NCBI RefSeq assembly: GCF_001894805.1
Contig: NZ_BCWX01000003.1
Location: 620,001 to 684,000, forward strand
DNA length: 64,000 bases
DNA from: Rhodococcus globerulus NBRC 14531
GTDB taxonomy: Bacteria; Actinomycetota; Actinomycetes; Mycobacteriales; Mycobacteriaceae
Direction of reading: 5' to 3'
Part shown: piece after piece, positions 52,225 to 61,570 of the stretch
How the letters are laid out: every line of letters starts with the position of its first letter
How positions within the stretch are numbered: position 1 is the stretch's first letter
Notes under the pieces: model-generated
Database searches by the model: none
Told to the model about the DNA's origin: nothing
What the model saw: the letters and a program-made list of their open reading frames with translations, nothing else
Made by a program: the position numbers and the translations under genes

Positions 52225-52331
52225 CCCAGCAGTGTAGGCGTGGCACGTAGAGGACCTGCGGTTTCTGGCGGCGTACCCGCGATTCGGCGCATACTGGTTG
52301 TTACGCCGCGTGGTACGAAGGGCAGGCTGAC

Positions 52332-53144
52332 ATGGTCAGTGTCGAGAAGTGGGCTATGTGGGATTCCGCTATCGAAGTGGATGTCACGGAGGGTGCTGCA
52401 CTGCCCACAGCACACGCGCTGATCGCTGCCGCCATCGAGGACACCGAAGCGCTGTGCGATCTCGGGCGCGGCGACGCCGAAATTCATGCCGTCAATCTGG
52501 CTCAGGGGACGCCGGTGAAAGTGACCCGGCGAATGTCGTCACTGTTGCGTTCGGCGCTGTGGGCGGCCCGTATGACGGCCGGTGAGGTGAACCCGCTTGC
52601 CGACAACTTCTCGGAGGACGACTCGATTCCGCCGGTCCACCCGACCCCTACATTCGAGGACGTGCAACTCGACGGCGACGTCGTGTACGCGCCGTGGGGA
52701 GCTTCGTTCGACATCACGGGAGTGGCAAAGGCGGACACCGTCGATCGAGCCGCGCAAACTGTTGCGGCAGAGCTGCAATGTGGTGTTGCGGTGCGGATCG
52801 GCGACGTACTTGCCACTGCGGGGCACGCTCCGGCCGGTGGTTGGCAGATTCCCGTTCCGGGCGGCGAGGACGTCGAACTGGCCAACGGGACGGCGATTGC
52901 CACTGCGCACGCCGCCGAACCGCCTTCATGGCAACCGCACCAGGATCGTCCGTCAACAGAATGGGCGCAGGTGTCGGTGATTGCCGACGACGCAGTGTGG
53001 GCGTACGCCGCCAGCCGTGCGGCGCTCGTGCGGGGGATAGGCGCCATCAAATGGGTTGAGCAGCAAGAACTTCGAGCTCGATTGGTGGATCAGTCCGGGC
53101 GTGTGTACACCACCGAGAATTGGTTCGGTCCGGACGCCGCCTGA
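52332..53144 (+). CDS. ApbE-like FAD:protein FMN transferase (divergent)
   Basis: A 270-residue protein related to ApbE. 'DLGRGDAEIHAVNLAQG' near 45-60 and 'ASFDITGVAKADTVDRAAQ' near 123-140 (usual IDLGGIAKGYAVDR) and 'ATAHAAEPPSW' are the surviving motifs. Classic ApbE moves FMN from FAD to Thr of flavoproteins, needs Mg and is exported. This one has no signal peptide and lacks the usual DPRTG segment, so enzymatic activity is uncertain. It is divergent from the acyltransferase-like gene with 107 bases between. Confidence 0.72.
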   Translation: MVSVEKWAMWDSAIEVDVTEGAALPTAHALIAAAIEDTEALCDLGRGDAEIHAVNLAQGTPVKVTRRMSSLLRSALWAARMTAGEVNPLADNFSEDDSIPPVHPTPTFEDVQLDGDVVYAPWGASFDITGVAKADTVDRAAQTVAAELQCGVAVRIGDVLATAGHAPAGGWQIPVPGGEDVELANGTAIATAHAAEPPSWQPHQDRPSTEWAQVSVIADDAVWAYAASRAALVRGIGAIKWVEQQELRARLVDQSGRVYTTENWFGPDAA

Positions 53145-53161
53145 GCGTTCGAGCCAGTTGC

Positions 53162-54823
53162 TCAGGCCCGGCCGCGCTGCTTCCGGTACCAGTTCACCAG
53201 GGCGTCGGTCGAGGAATCGCCGAGATCGCTCGGAGCCTCGGCCGACGAGAGTGCAGGCCCCAGTTCCAAAGCTTGGGTCTTGCCGAGTTCGACCCCCCAC
53301 TGATCGAACGGATTGAGCCCCCACACAGCACCTTCGACAAAAACCTGATGCTCGTAGAGTGCGATCAACTGCCCGACCACCGACGGTGTGAGCTCCTTGG
53401 CCAGGATGGTGCTGGTGGGTCGGTTACCCGGCATCACCTTGTGCGGCACCAACTCCGGGGGTGTTCCCTCTGCCGCAATCTCCTCAGCGCTCTTGCCGAA
53501 CGCCAACACCTTGGTCTGCGCAAAGAAGTTACTCATCAGGAGGTCGTGCATCGAACCTGTGCCGTCAGCCGTGGGCAGATCGTCGGTGGACTCGGCAAAA
53601 CCGATGAAATCGGCAGGCACCAACCAGGTGCCCTGATGGAGTAGTTGGTAGAAGGCGTGCTGGCCGTTGGTTCCTGGTTCGCCCCAGAAGATCTCGCCTG
53701 TCGAGGTTGTCACCGGGGTGCCGTCGGAGCGGACGGATTTGCCGTTCGACTCCATGGTCAGCTGCTGCAGGTAGGCCGGAAAGCGCAACAGGTCATTGGA
53801 ATACGGCAACACGGCGCGGGACTGTGCACCGAAGAAGTTGGAGTACCAGAGGCCGATCAAGCCGAGAATCGCCGGCGCATTCTCCTCCAGCGGTCGGGTG
53901 CGGAAATGCGTGTCGATCTGGTGGAAGCCGTCGAGGAACTCGGCAAAGCGAACGGGGCCGACCGCACACATGACGGAGAGGCCGATGGCGGAGTCGACCG
54001 AGTAGCGGCCACCCACCCAATCCCAGAATCCGAACATGTTTACCGTGTCGATCCCGAACGCGGAGACTCGCTCGGCGTCGGTGGACACCGCGACAAAATG
54101 CTTGGCGACGGCGGCGACGTCTTCGCTACCCAGACCGGCGAACAGCCAGCGCTTTGCCGCCGTTGCGTTGGTCAGGGTCTCGAGTGTGGAGAACGTCTTT
54201 GATGCCACGATGAACAAGGTGGTCTCGGCATCCAGATCGGCCAGCTGCCCCACCAGATCCACGGGATCGATGTTGGAGACAAATCGGAGGCTGATGCCCG
54301 CGTCGGCGTAATGCCGCAGTGCTCGGTACACCATGACCGGCCCGAGATCCGATCCGCCGATACCGATGTTGACGATGGTGCGGATGCGCTTTCCCGTGAA
54401 TCCGGTCCACTCGCCGCTGCGAACACGATCGGCAAAGGCGCCCATCGACGTCAGAACCTCGTGAACATCGGCGACGACGTCCTGGCCGTCGACAGTGAGG
54501 GATGCATCAGCAGGGAGGCGCAGTGCGGTGTGTAGCACCGCCCGATCCTCGGAGGTGTTGATGTGATCACCCGCGAACATTGCGTCGCGACGCTCCTCGA
54601 CGCCGGCCTCTCGAGCCAGCGCGATCAGCAGGTCGAGAGTCTCACGACTGACACGGTGCTTGCTGTAGTCGATGTGGAGATCACCGGCGTCCACCGTCAA
54701 CTCGGTTCCGCGAGCCGGATCCTCGTCGAAGAGTTCCCGAAGGTGAACGGCGTGGAAATCGGCGTGATGAGCGCGCAGTTTCTGCCAGGCTGATGTTCCG
54801 GTGATGTCAATGCTCACAGTCAT
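53162..54823 (-). CDS. pgi: glucose-6-phosphate isomerase
   Basis: A 553-residue Pgi. The phosphate-binding '[18 protein letters not shown]' is near residue 150, the '[15 protein letters not shown]' block near 270, and the C-terminal signature '[16 protein letters not shown]' near 508-523. It interconverts glucose-6-phosphate and fructose-6-phosphate. ATG at 54823 is the start. Orthologue and position match Rv0946c of M. tuberculosis: chorismate mutase and pcrA follow in the same order. Confidence 0.96.
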   Translation of the reverse strand: MTVSIDITGTSAWQKLRAHHADFHAVHLRELFDEDPARGTELTVDAGDLHIDYSKHRVSRETLDLLIALAREAGVEERRDAMFAGDHINTSEDRAVLHTALRLPADASLTVDGQDVVADVHEVLTSMGAFADRVRSGEWTGFTGKRIRTIVNIGIGGSDLGPVMVYRALRHYADAGISLRFVSNIDPVDLVGQLADLDAETTLFIVASKTFSTLETLTNATAAKRWLFAGLGSEDVAAVAKHFVAVSTDAERVSAFGIDTVNMFGFWDWVGGRYSVDSAIGLSVMCAVGPVRFAEFLDGFHQIDTHFRTRPLEENAPAILGLIGLWYSNFFGAQSRAVLPYSNDLLRFPAYLQQLTMESNGKSVRSDGTPVTTSTGEIFWGEPGTNGQHAFYQLLHQGTWLVPADFIGFAESTDDLPTADGTGSMHDLLMSNFFAQTKVLAFGKSAEEIAAEGTPPELVPHKVMPGNRPTSTILAKELTPSVVGQLIALYEHQVFVEGAVWGLNPFDQWGVELGKTQALELGPALSSAEAPSDLGDSSTDALVNWYRKQRGRA

Positions 54824-54926
54824 CGACTTTAACGGCCCGGTCTGGAAACTTCTGGATGAGTCTCGGCGGCACCCTGGCCTGCTCCGATCAGCCGGTCTGC
54901 GAGCAGGGCGGTGCGAGCTGCGGGGC

Positions 54927-55235
54927 TTAGTGTCCCAGGCGTCCGCGGCCGAGACGCAGGAGCAGCATTGCGAGCGTGTGACCTTCCTGGCCCAGCTCGT
55001 TGAAACGCTCGAGCACCTTCATCTCACGACTGTGAACCAGGCGCGGCCCCCCTGATGCCATCCGGGTACGACCGATGATCTGTGAGACCTCGGAGCGGCG
55101 CTTGATTGCTGCCAGGATCTCGGCGTCGAGACGATCGATCTCCTTACGAAGTTCGTTGATCTCAGCTTCGCTGCGCGGAACGTCGACGTCGGTCGGAGTG
55201 GAGTTTCCCTCGGGTGCCGTTGCCTGCGTGCTCAT
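54927..55235 (-). CDS. chorismate mutase, AroQ type
   Basis: A 102-residue all-helical chorismate mutase. The active-site Arg/Lys series is in '[27 protein letters not shown]' and '[16 protein letters not shown]'. It turns chorismate to prephenate for Phe and Tyr synthesis. AGAGGAG precedes the ATG. It corresponds to M. tuberculosis Rv0948c, whose small AroQ-delta enzyme works together with DAHP synthase; I see no signal peptide, so it is the intracellular enzyme. It is transcribed towards pgi. Confidence 0.92.
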   Translation of the reverse strand: MSTQATAPEGNSTPTDVDVPRSEAEINELRKEIDRLDAEILAAIKRRSEVSQIIGRTRMASGGPRLVHSREMKVLERFNELGQEGHTLAMLLLRLGRGRLGH

Positions 55236-55550
55236 ATGTATTCGTCTCCTCTTTCTACTGCGTGGATCGTGTTCTCAGCTCGGGTCGTTACCGATCCAGC
55301 GCCCTGACGAAAAATGCCCCGGATCCGAGTCGGACCAGAGGCAGGTGAGCTGTTCGAAGACTTCACGAGCACCGCGGTCCGGCGCTCGTAAAGTAGTGCC
55401 ACCGCGCACCGACACTGCGGCAATCGCAGGTGGTTGCGGTGTTGCACAGGCTCAACATAGCGTCCAGTTTGCCATGTTCGGCATCTCAGTTCCAAGTGCC
55501 GCCACCGCACTCACACTCTTGTCGGTGGACGCCGGTAGCGTGGACAGACG
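55236..55550. other. gene-free divergent promoter region, chorismate mutase/pcrA
   Basis: About 315 bases with no acceptable frame on either strand. It must hold the divergent promoters of the chorismate mutase and pcrA genes. I find no clear operator or terminator; TAGCGT about 12 bases ahead of the pcrA ATG could be a -10 box giving a nearly leaderless message. Confidence 0.4.
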
Positions 55551-58145
55551 ATGAACATGTATCCAGCAGTCGGTGAGCAGGGCAGTCTTGACGGGCGAGA
55601 CGGTCTTGACGGGCAGGGCAGTCTTTACGCGCAGGGCGGTCTCTTCGAGCACGATCACGATGGGCCCCAGCACGGTCATTCTGCCCAGCACGGTCATTCT
55701 GCCCAGCCGGGTGGCCGAGGTTCCGACGAGCTTCTCGAGGGTCTCAACCCGCAGCAGCGCGAAGCCGTGGTCCATGCCGGTTCACCGCTGCTGATCGTTG
55801 CCGGCGCAGGCTCGGGCAAAACCGCAGTGCTGACGCGCCGCATCGCATATCTGTTGGCCGAGCGTGGTGCCACTCCGGGGCAGATCCTTGCCATCACGTT
55901 CACTAACAAGGCTGCAGCCGAGATGCGTGAGCGCGTCGCGGCATTGGTCGGGCCGCGGGCCAACAGTATGTGGGTGTCGACGTTCCACTCGAGTTGTGTT
56001 CGCATTCTGCGCGCTCAGGCGGCGTTGCTTCCTGGGCTCAACTCCAACTTCTCCATCTACGACTCGGATGATTCGCGCCGGCTCCTGACGATGATCTCCA
56101 AGGATCTCGAGCTCGACACCAAGCGTTTCACGGCCAGATTGCTTGCGACGCACATCTCGAACCTCAAGAACGAGTTGATCGACCCAGAGGAAGCAGTCGC
56201 GGCCGCGGACAAGGATCCCGCGGAACTGCCCCGCCTGGTTGCGAAGGTGTACGGGATTTATCAGCAGCGCCTGCGCTCGGCCAACGCGCTCGATTTCGAC
56301 GATCTCATCGGCGAGACTGTGGCTCTGCTTCAGAACTTCCCGCAGATCACGGAGTACTACCGTCGGCGCTTCCGTCACGTCCTCGTCGACGAATACCAGG
56401 ACACCAACCATGCGCAGTACATGCTGGTTCGTGAATTGGTCGGCGGCGCAGGCGAATCCGACCATGCGGTGGCGCCGGCTGAACTGTGTGTTGTGGGCGA
56501 CGCCGATCAGTCCATCTACGCGTTCCGCGGTGCCACCATCCGCAACATCGTGGAGTTCGAACGCGATTACCCCGACGCCCGCACGATTCTGCTCGAGCAG
56601 AACTACCGTTCGACGCAGAACATCCTCTCGGCTGCCAACGCCGTCATCTCCAAGAACACGGGGCGACGCGAGAAGCGGTTGTGGACCGATTCCGGTGAAG
56701 GCGAATTGATCGTCGGATACGTTGCGGACAACGAGCACGACGAAGCATCCTTTGTCGCCTCCGAGATCGACCGACTGGTCGAGAACGGTGACGCAAAATT
56801 CTCGGACGTCGCAGTGTTCTACCGCACCAACAACTCGTCGCGTGCGCTCGAGGAAATCTTCATCCGCCTCGGTGTGCCGTACAAGATCGTGGGCGGCGTC
56901 AGGTTCTACGAGCGCAAAGAGGTTCGCGACATCGTCGCTTACCTGCGGGTACTCGCCAACGAGGACGACACGGTGAGCTTGCGTCGAATCCTCAACACAC
57001 CGCGCCGCGGAATCGGCGACCGCGCAGAGGCCTGTGTCGCAGTGCATTCGGAGCATCGCAACATCAGCTTTGCTGCCGCGTTGCGGGATGCGGCGGAAGG
57101 CAAGGTTGCACTGCTCAATACGCGTTCGCAGAAGGCGATCGTTGCCTTCCTCGACATGATGGACGGGCTGCGCACTTTATTGCCGGCCGAATCTTCCGAC
57201 GGCAGTGAGTCTTCCGAGCTCGGCGATATCGGTGAAGTGGCCGAGGCCGTGCTCGAACGTAGCGGCTACCGCGGCGAACTGGCTGCCAGCAGTGATCCTC
57301 AGGACGGCGCCAGGCTTGACAACCTCAACGAACTTGTCAGTGTGGCAAGAGAATTCAGTTCTGATGCGCGAAATGCTGCCGGACTGATCGACCCGGACGA
57401 CGAAGAAACCGCAGCGATGCGCGAAGGTGAACCCGATCCAGGTTCGCTGGCAGCGTTCCTCGAACGAGTGTCGTTGGTGGCCGACGCAGATCAGCTGCCC
57501 GACTCCGACGAAGGTGTTGTCACCATGATGACACTGCACACCGCCAAGGGCCTCGAATTCCCCGTCGTCTTCGTAACCGGTTGGGAAGACGGTCAATTCC
57601 CGCACATGCGGGCCCTCGGCGATCCGGCAGAACTCTCCGAGGAACGACGCCTCGCCTACGTCGGGATCACCCGCGCGCGGCAACGGTTGTATTTGACACG
57701 TGCGATCATGCGCTCCGCGTGGGGTCAGCCGATTCAGAACCCCGCATCACGGTTCATCAGCGAAATTCCCGAGGATCTGATCAACTGGCGCCGCGAAGAC
57801 CCGGGCACCGGCGGCGGGTTCGGAAGCGGTCGACCCGGTTACGGGGGCGGTCAGGGCTATGCCGGCGGTCAGGGTTATGGCGGTGGCTACGGCAATCAAG
57901 GTGGCCGCGGGTACGGCAACACCTCTCGAAACGACTCTCCCGCACCAAGTTTCGGTGCTGCGCGAGGACGGAACAACAACCTGGTTCTTGCCGTCGGCGA
58001 TCGGGTCAGTCACGACAAGTACGGACTGGGCACAGTCCTCGAGACCAAGGGCACTGGCCCGACCGCAACAGTCACCATCGACTTCGGCAGCGCAGGCAAG
58101 GTGCGTCTGATGCTCATCGGCGGTGTTCCGATGGTGAAGCTGTAG
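55551..58145 (+). CDS. pcrA: ATP-dependent DNA helicase PcrA/UvrD1
   Basis: An 864-residue superfamily 1A helicase. Walker A GAGSGKTAVLTRRIA near residue 84, motif Ia AITFTNKAAAEMRER, motif II VDEYQDTNHAQY, motif III 'GDADQSIYAFRGA', motif IV ILLEQNYRST, motif V MTLHTAKGLEFPVVF and motif VI YVGITRARQRLYL are all in order. The first 65 residues form a repetitive low-complexity tail and the region about 740-790 is a Gly/Gln/Tyr-rich linker before a C-terminal Tudor-like domain (KYGLGTVLETKG), the part that binds RNA polymerase in UvrD1/PcrA. It works in nucleotide excision repair and removes stalled complexes. ATG 55551. Confidence 0.95.
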   Translation: MNMYPAVGEQGSLDGRDGLDGQGSLYAQGGLFEHDHDGPQHGHSAQHGHSAQPGGRGSDELLEGLNPQQREAVVHAGSPLLIVAGAGSGKTAVLTRRIAYLLAERGATPGQILAITFTNKAAAEMRERVAALVGPRANSMWVSTFHSSCVRILRAQAALLPGLNSNFSIYDSDDSRRLLTMISKDLELDTKRFTARLLATHISNLKNELIDPEEAVAAADKDPAELPRLVAKVYGIYQQRLRSANALDFDDLIGETVALLQNFPQITEYYRRRFRHVLVDEYQDTNHAQYMLVRELVGGAGESDHAVAPAELCVVGDADQSIYAFRGATIRNIVEFERDYPDARTILLEQNYRSTQNILSAANAVISKNTGRREKRLWTDSGEGELIVGYVADNEHDEASFVASEIDRLVENGDAKFSDVAVFYRTNNSSRALEEIFIRLGVPYKIVGGVRFYERKEVRDIVAYLRVLANEDDTVSLRRILNTPRRGIGDRAEACVAVHSEHRNISFAAALRDAAEGKVALLNTRSQKAIVAFLDMMDGLRTLLPAESSDGSESSELGDIGEVAEAVLERSGYRGELAASSDPQDGARLDNLNELVSVAREFSSDARNAAGLIDPDDEETAAMREGEPDPGSLAAFLERVSLVADADQLPDSDEGVVTMMTLHTAKGLEFPVVFVTGWEDGQFPHMRALGDPAELSEERRLAYVGITRARQRLYLTRAIMRSAWGQPIQNPASRFISEIPEDLINWRREDPGTGGGFGSGRPGYGGGQGYAGGQGYGGGYGNQGGRGYGNTSRNDSPAPSFGAARGRNNNLVLAVGDRVSHDKYGLGTVLETKGTGPTATVTIDFGSAGKVRLMLIGGVPMVKL
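55583..55703. repeat. 18-bp minisatellite units in the pcrA N-terminus
   Basis: Four degenerate 18-bp units (55583-55654) of the form CRGTCTTKACGGGCAGGG are followed at 55668-55685 and 55686-55703 by two perfect copies of CAGCACGGTCATTCTGCC. They encode the six-residue repeats GSLDGRDGLDGQ and HGHSAQ. All lie before the helicase core, so changes in copy number would only alter the tail. Confidence 0.85.
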
Positions 58146-58165
58146 GGGCAAGAAGCTCTGGAAAG

Positions 58166-58205
58166 ACTTTCGGCCCGCACCAGAGAAAAGGTGCGGGCCG
58201 AAAGT
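58166..58205. terminator. bidirectional terminator, pcrA/M23
   Basis: ACTTTCGGCCCGCACC (58166-58181) and its exact reverse complement (58190-58205) form a 16-bp stem with an 8-base loop AGAGAAAA, followed by TTTCGG. It lies between two convergent genes. Confidence 0.9.
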
Positions 58206-58221
58206 TTCGGTTGTGGTGAGC

Positions 58222-59259
58222 TCAGTCCTGCTCGATACCCAGGCTGATACCGCGCGAGGCGAGCCAGGGGAGGGGATCGATCTTGTTCTCGCCGGCGAGA
58301 TGAACCTCGAAGTGCAGGTGCGGGCCGGTGGAGAAGCCGCGGTTGCCGACGGTGGCGATCTGATCGCCGGCCATGACCTGCTGGCCGACGGTCACTACCG
58401 AGGTGTCGATGTGTCCGTACACGGTGATGGTGCCGTCGGCGTGCTGCAGGCGAACCCACATACCGAACCCGGAAGCCGGGCCGGAGTCGATGACGGTGCC
58501 GTCGGCGACTGCGACGATGGGCGTTCCGATGGGTGCTGCGATATCGACACCGGCATGCAGGGTGCCCCAGCGGCTACCGAAGTTCGAGGTGAAAGTTCCG
58601 ACAGCGGGGAGGACGAACAGGGGGCGTCGGGCAGCGGCTTCGCGGGCTGCGCGCTCTTCGCTGAAACGCTGGCCCTTGGCGAGGAGGTTACTGAACTGCG
58701 ACAGGTCGGTCGGGGCGGCGACGTTGAGCACCTGGGGTGCGTCGGCTGCCGTGGTGGAGGACGCTGCGGCGGTGGGCGCGAACTGGGCTGCCTGTGGCTG
58801 TGCGGTGGTTCCGATGGTGGAGGACTGGTCGGCAAGTGCGACGTCCGAGTGCCCGACTGCATTGCCCGAGCCGTTGTCGACTACTGCCTGTCCCGCTGCG
58901 ACTACCGCGCCGGCTGCGACTGCAAGAACTGCGGCGCGGCCTTTGAGTGCGGAGGGCGGGGTGGGGATGCGGTGAGCGCCGGTGCGACGAGCCGGGGAGG
59001 AGACATCTGCAGATGCCGGTGGCGTGAAGGTCGAGATGCTGTTCACGTCGGACTCGACGGTCTCGAAGTCTGCCGGGTAGGCGTCTACCGAGTCGGAATC
59101 TGACGACGTGGAGGATGCGGAGCGAGTGAACATAAGGGAAGAAATCTCAGAACTTTTGGTCTCGGTGTAACGCCGGGCCGAGTGCGTTGGATAAGAGGGC
59201 GTGACCTCGTCCGGTTCTGATTCTGTGAACCTGCTGGGCGTGAACTGGCTGTGTCGCAT
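58222..59259 (-). CDS. M23 peptidase with membrane anchor
   Basis: A 345-residue protein. Residues 1-105 are a cytosolic, Ser/Asp/Thr-rich tail; a hydrophobic segment (about 108-127) anchors it; 'TSNFGSRWGTLHAGVDIAAP' with zinc ligands H and D and GPHLHFEV with H-x-H form the LytM domain (about 220-335). A linker with ERAAREAAARRPL may be a short coiled coil. It cuts peptidoglycan. It matches Rv0950c in position between pcrA and sucC. A paralogue lies at 22791. Its promoter has a GTAACG direct repeat and a CRP-type site. Confidence 0.93.
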   Translation of the reverse strand: MRHSQFTPSRFTESEPDEVTPSYPTHSARRYTETKSSEISSLMFTRSASSTSSDSDSVDAYPADFETVESDVNSISTFTPPASADVSSPARRTGAHRIPTPPSALKGRAAVLAVAAGAVVAAGQAVVDNGSGNAVGHSDVALADQSSTIGTTAQPQAAQFAPTAAASSTTAADAPQVLNVAAPTDLSQFSNLLAKGQRFSEERAAREAAARRPLFVLPAVGTFTSNFGSRWGTLHAGVDIAAPIGTPIVAVADGTVIDSGPASGFGMWVRLQHADGTITVYGHIDTSVVTVGQQVMAGDQIATVGNRGFSTGPHLHFEVHLAGENKIDPLPWLASRGISLGIEQD

Positions 59260-59308
59260 ATGCCTGTTCGCTCCTTGGGGTTCGTGATCAGCCTGTGACT
59301 TAGCTGGA

Positions 59309-59320
59309 GTAACGGTAACG
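59309..59320. promoter_or_regulatory. GTAACG-GTAACG direct repeat (MtrA-like site)
   Basis: The perfect tandem hexamer GTAACGGTAACG lies 50 bases upstream of the M23 start and 53 bases before the divergent gene's first possible start. Tandem GTAAC repeats are the form reported for MtrA, the cell-wall regulator of actinobacteria; the link is an inference. Confidence 0.6.
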
Positions 59321-59366
59321 AAATGGTTGCGACACGTGCAACCTATACAGCAAACGAGTCGTAGTT

Positions 59367-59382
59367 TGTGACGTGGCTCACA
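59367..59382. promoter_or_regulatory. perfect CRP/GlxR-type site
   Basis: TGTGA-CGTGGC-TCACA matches the TGTGA-N6-TCACA consensus exactly. It lies in the divergent region between the M23 peptidase and the membrane-protein gene, overlapping one possible GTG start (59373) of the latter, so the real start is probably downstream. Confidence 0.8.
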
Positions 59383-59492
59383 TCCTGACCAGGCAATATG
59401 TCGCTTCGGACAAATCGGACCAAGTATCTCGATTGATATCGGGGTGTGTCACAACCAGATCACCGACCTGCGCAGGCGCTACCGTCGAGCAG

Positions 59493-61379
59493 GTGTCGTC
59501 AACACTCCGAAGCTCGTCGGTCCACGCGCCCGGCGATGTTCGCACCGCTCGTCCATTCCCGCCGCCGCTCGCCCTGGCCCTAGTTCTGGGGCTGCTCGGC
59601 GCGGTCGCGGTGTCGGCTGCGCCGATTGTCGACGTGGGGAGTGGACCCGGCGCGTCCGGTTCGATCGTGACCGCCTCGATATTTGCCGCGCTGTGCGCGC
59701 TCGTGATCCCGGCCGCTGCGATTGTGGTGGCCCGTCGTCACCCCGCCCTCTCAGGCGCGCTCTTGGCCGGTGCAGGCGCGCTGTCCTTCGGGGTCGCGAT
59801 CCTCGATCTGCAGTTGTTCGTCGACGCGATCGACGCAAACCGCTTGGAACTTTTCCGTCCGATTTCCGCCGGAGTGATCACCGCGGGTGTCGGGTCGTAC
59901 GTTGCACTTCTCGGGCACGCACTGTTGGTTGTTGCCGGAATTCTGGGGCTCGTGGTGATTCATCGTGAGTCCGAGCGTGACGGATACGGCAGCGCACATG
60001 CTGCCGAGTACGACGGCAGATCCGTAGGCGGACGCATCGGTGCCTGGCCGACGTCCGTATTGATTCTTGCTGCAGGCGCGTACCTGCTGTCGCTGTTCGC
60101 GCCCGCCTTCGATTCGCAGGATCCGATCTTTCTCGCCCGCTCCCTCGTGGACAGTCCCGCTGCCAGTGCTGTCGGAACCGCGTTGGTTGCCGTGGCCGTC
60201 TTGATCGTCACGGCATCGGCTCTGACGTCGATTTCGCCGTGGGTGGGCGCAGGCGGTGTTGTCGGCGCCGGCGTCGGCGCGCTGGGTGTCAGCGGCACTC
60301 GGGTTGTTGCCGGTCTGGCGTCCGGTGACCGGATCGGTGTCGGCGCTGGATCGATCGTGGGTGCCATCGCGGCGGTGGTCATCGTGGGAGTGGGCGCGGT
60401 GATACCGATTCTGTCGGCGCGGCGCGAGGCTGCAGCGGCAGAAGAAGCGCGGCCGGTGAAATCCGAAAATCAGGCGCCGTCCGGCGGCTCCAAGAAAGCG
60501 CGCCGAGCCGCGATGATCGAGCAGGCCCGCGAAGCGCAGGCTCACGTCACGAAGATGCACCGCATCGCCGGGGCGCTCGGAATTGGCGCCGCTGTGTCGG
60601 CCGCACTTGGCGCGTCGTTGCCCATTCTGTCCTTGCCCGGTGGACTCGCCGAACCGTCGATACTCGCGACCCGCATCGTCTTCGTCGCGGCGATCGTTCT
60701 CTTCGTTGCATCGCTCGGGCTGTGGATTCCTGGCCGCGCCGTTGCCATTCGGCCGGCCGTGGGAACGCTGTGGACCACCGTCGTCATGGGCATTGCGGCT
60801 GTCGTGCAACCAGCTGTCATCGCAACAGATGTTTCGGGTGTCGACCTTGGGGCCGGTGTGTACGTGATGGGCGTCGCCTCCGCGCTCGCGGCCGCTGCCG
60901 GCCTGGCGTTGTGGTTCGCCGGAACAGCGGAACGCGAGGAAATCGACACATCCGTGGAGATCGAGGCGAACTCCGTGGTCCGTATCCTCGCCGGACTCGG
61001 CGGCGTACTTGCACTCGTCGGCACCGCTCTGCCGCTCTATCGCGGCGCAAATCACACCGCGGCGTCGATCACGCAATGGCCATGGGGCAGTGACGCGTGG
61101 GGGATCGACACCTGGGGTCAACTCCTCGTCGGAGTGTCTGTCCTGCTCGCATCCGTCGTCGCCACCCGTTCCCGGCCACCGCGTGCTGTTGCGCTCCTCG
61201 TCGGATCGGCGGTCTCGGTGTCGATATATCTCGCCGCGGGACCACTGACGACTTCACGCATACCGGACGCAACAGTGGGGGCGGGTGCGATCGCAGCGGC
61301 GACGGGCCTACTCTTGCTAGTCGTTGCTGCTTTCTTCAGTGCGCGAACAACGCTGTCGATGCATGCCGAGCGGCGGTGA
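59493..61379 (+). CDS. polytopic membrane protein of unknown function
   Basis: A roughly 628-residue protein with about 15 hydrophobic segments rich in Ala, Gly and Val, and a charged central stretch near residues 320-360 (SKKARRAAMIEQAREAQ) that should face the cytoplasm. I recognise no family. It is placed between the Rv0950c-like peptidase gene and sucC, where M. tuberculosis has nothing. The frame is open to 59373, but that GTG lies inside the CRP site; GTG 59493 leaves the site in the promoter, and I use it with reserve. No good ribosome binding site marks either. Confidence 0.6.
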   Translation: MSSTLRSSSVHAPGDVRTARPFPPPLALALVLGLLGAVAVSAAPIVDVGSGPGASGSIVTASIFAALCALVIPAAAIVVARRHPALSGALLAGAGALSFGVAILDLQLFVDAIDANRLELFRPISAGVITAGVGSYVALLGHALLVVAGILGLVVIHRESERDGYGSAHAAEYDGRSVGGRIGAWPTSVLILAAGAYLLSLFAPAFDSQDPIFLARSLVDSPAASAVGTALVAVAVLIVTASALTSISPWVGAGGVVGAGVGALGVSGTRVVAGLASGDRIGVGAGSIVGAIAAVVIVGVGAVIPILSARREAAAAEEARPVKSENQAPSGGSKKARRAAMIEQAREAQAHVTKMHRIAGALGIGAAVSAALGASLPILSLPGGLAEPSILATRIVFVAAIVLFVASLGLWIPGRAVAIRPAVGTLWTTVVMGIAAVVQPAVIATDVSGVDLGAGVYVMGVASALAAAAGLALWFAGTAEREEIDTSVEIEANSVVRILAGLGGVLALVGTALPLYRGANHTAASITQWPWGSDAWGIDTWGQLLVGVSVLLASVVATRSRPPRAVALLVGSAVSVSIYLAAGPLTTSRIPDATVGAGAIAAATGLLLLVVAAFFSARTTLSMHAERR

Positions 61380-61449
61380 GACCCGCGCTTGACAAATGGT
61401 GCGAAGTTGCGTCGCCGATCGGTGACGCCTGCCGCACCTGGCGATGTCG

Positions 61450-61465
61450 CGTGACATGGGCCACA
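61450..61465. promoter_or_regulatory. possible CRP/GlxR-type site upstream of sucC
   Basis: CGTGA-CATGGG-CCACA matches TGTGA-N6-TCACA in 8 of 10 half-site positions, about 105 bases before the sucC ATG. Weaker than the perfect site at 59367. A hairpin ACCCGCTC/GAGCGGGT (61520-61544) lies further down in the same leader. Confidence 0.4.
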
Positions 61466-61570
61466 TAGCATGTATGCGGGCGCAAACCGAACGCAGCAAC
61501 TGGTTAAAGTCCAGAACAGACCCGCTCCTACCCCTCGAGCGGGTGTCAACGCAGACGAGACGGTGAGCAG

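Noticed and set aside
59751..61121. 456-codon frame antisense to the membrane-protein gene
   Set aside because: Arg/His/Gln-rich composition and no motif: shadow of a high-GC gene.
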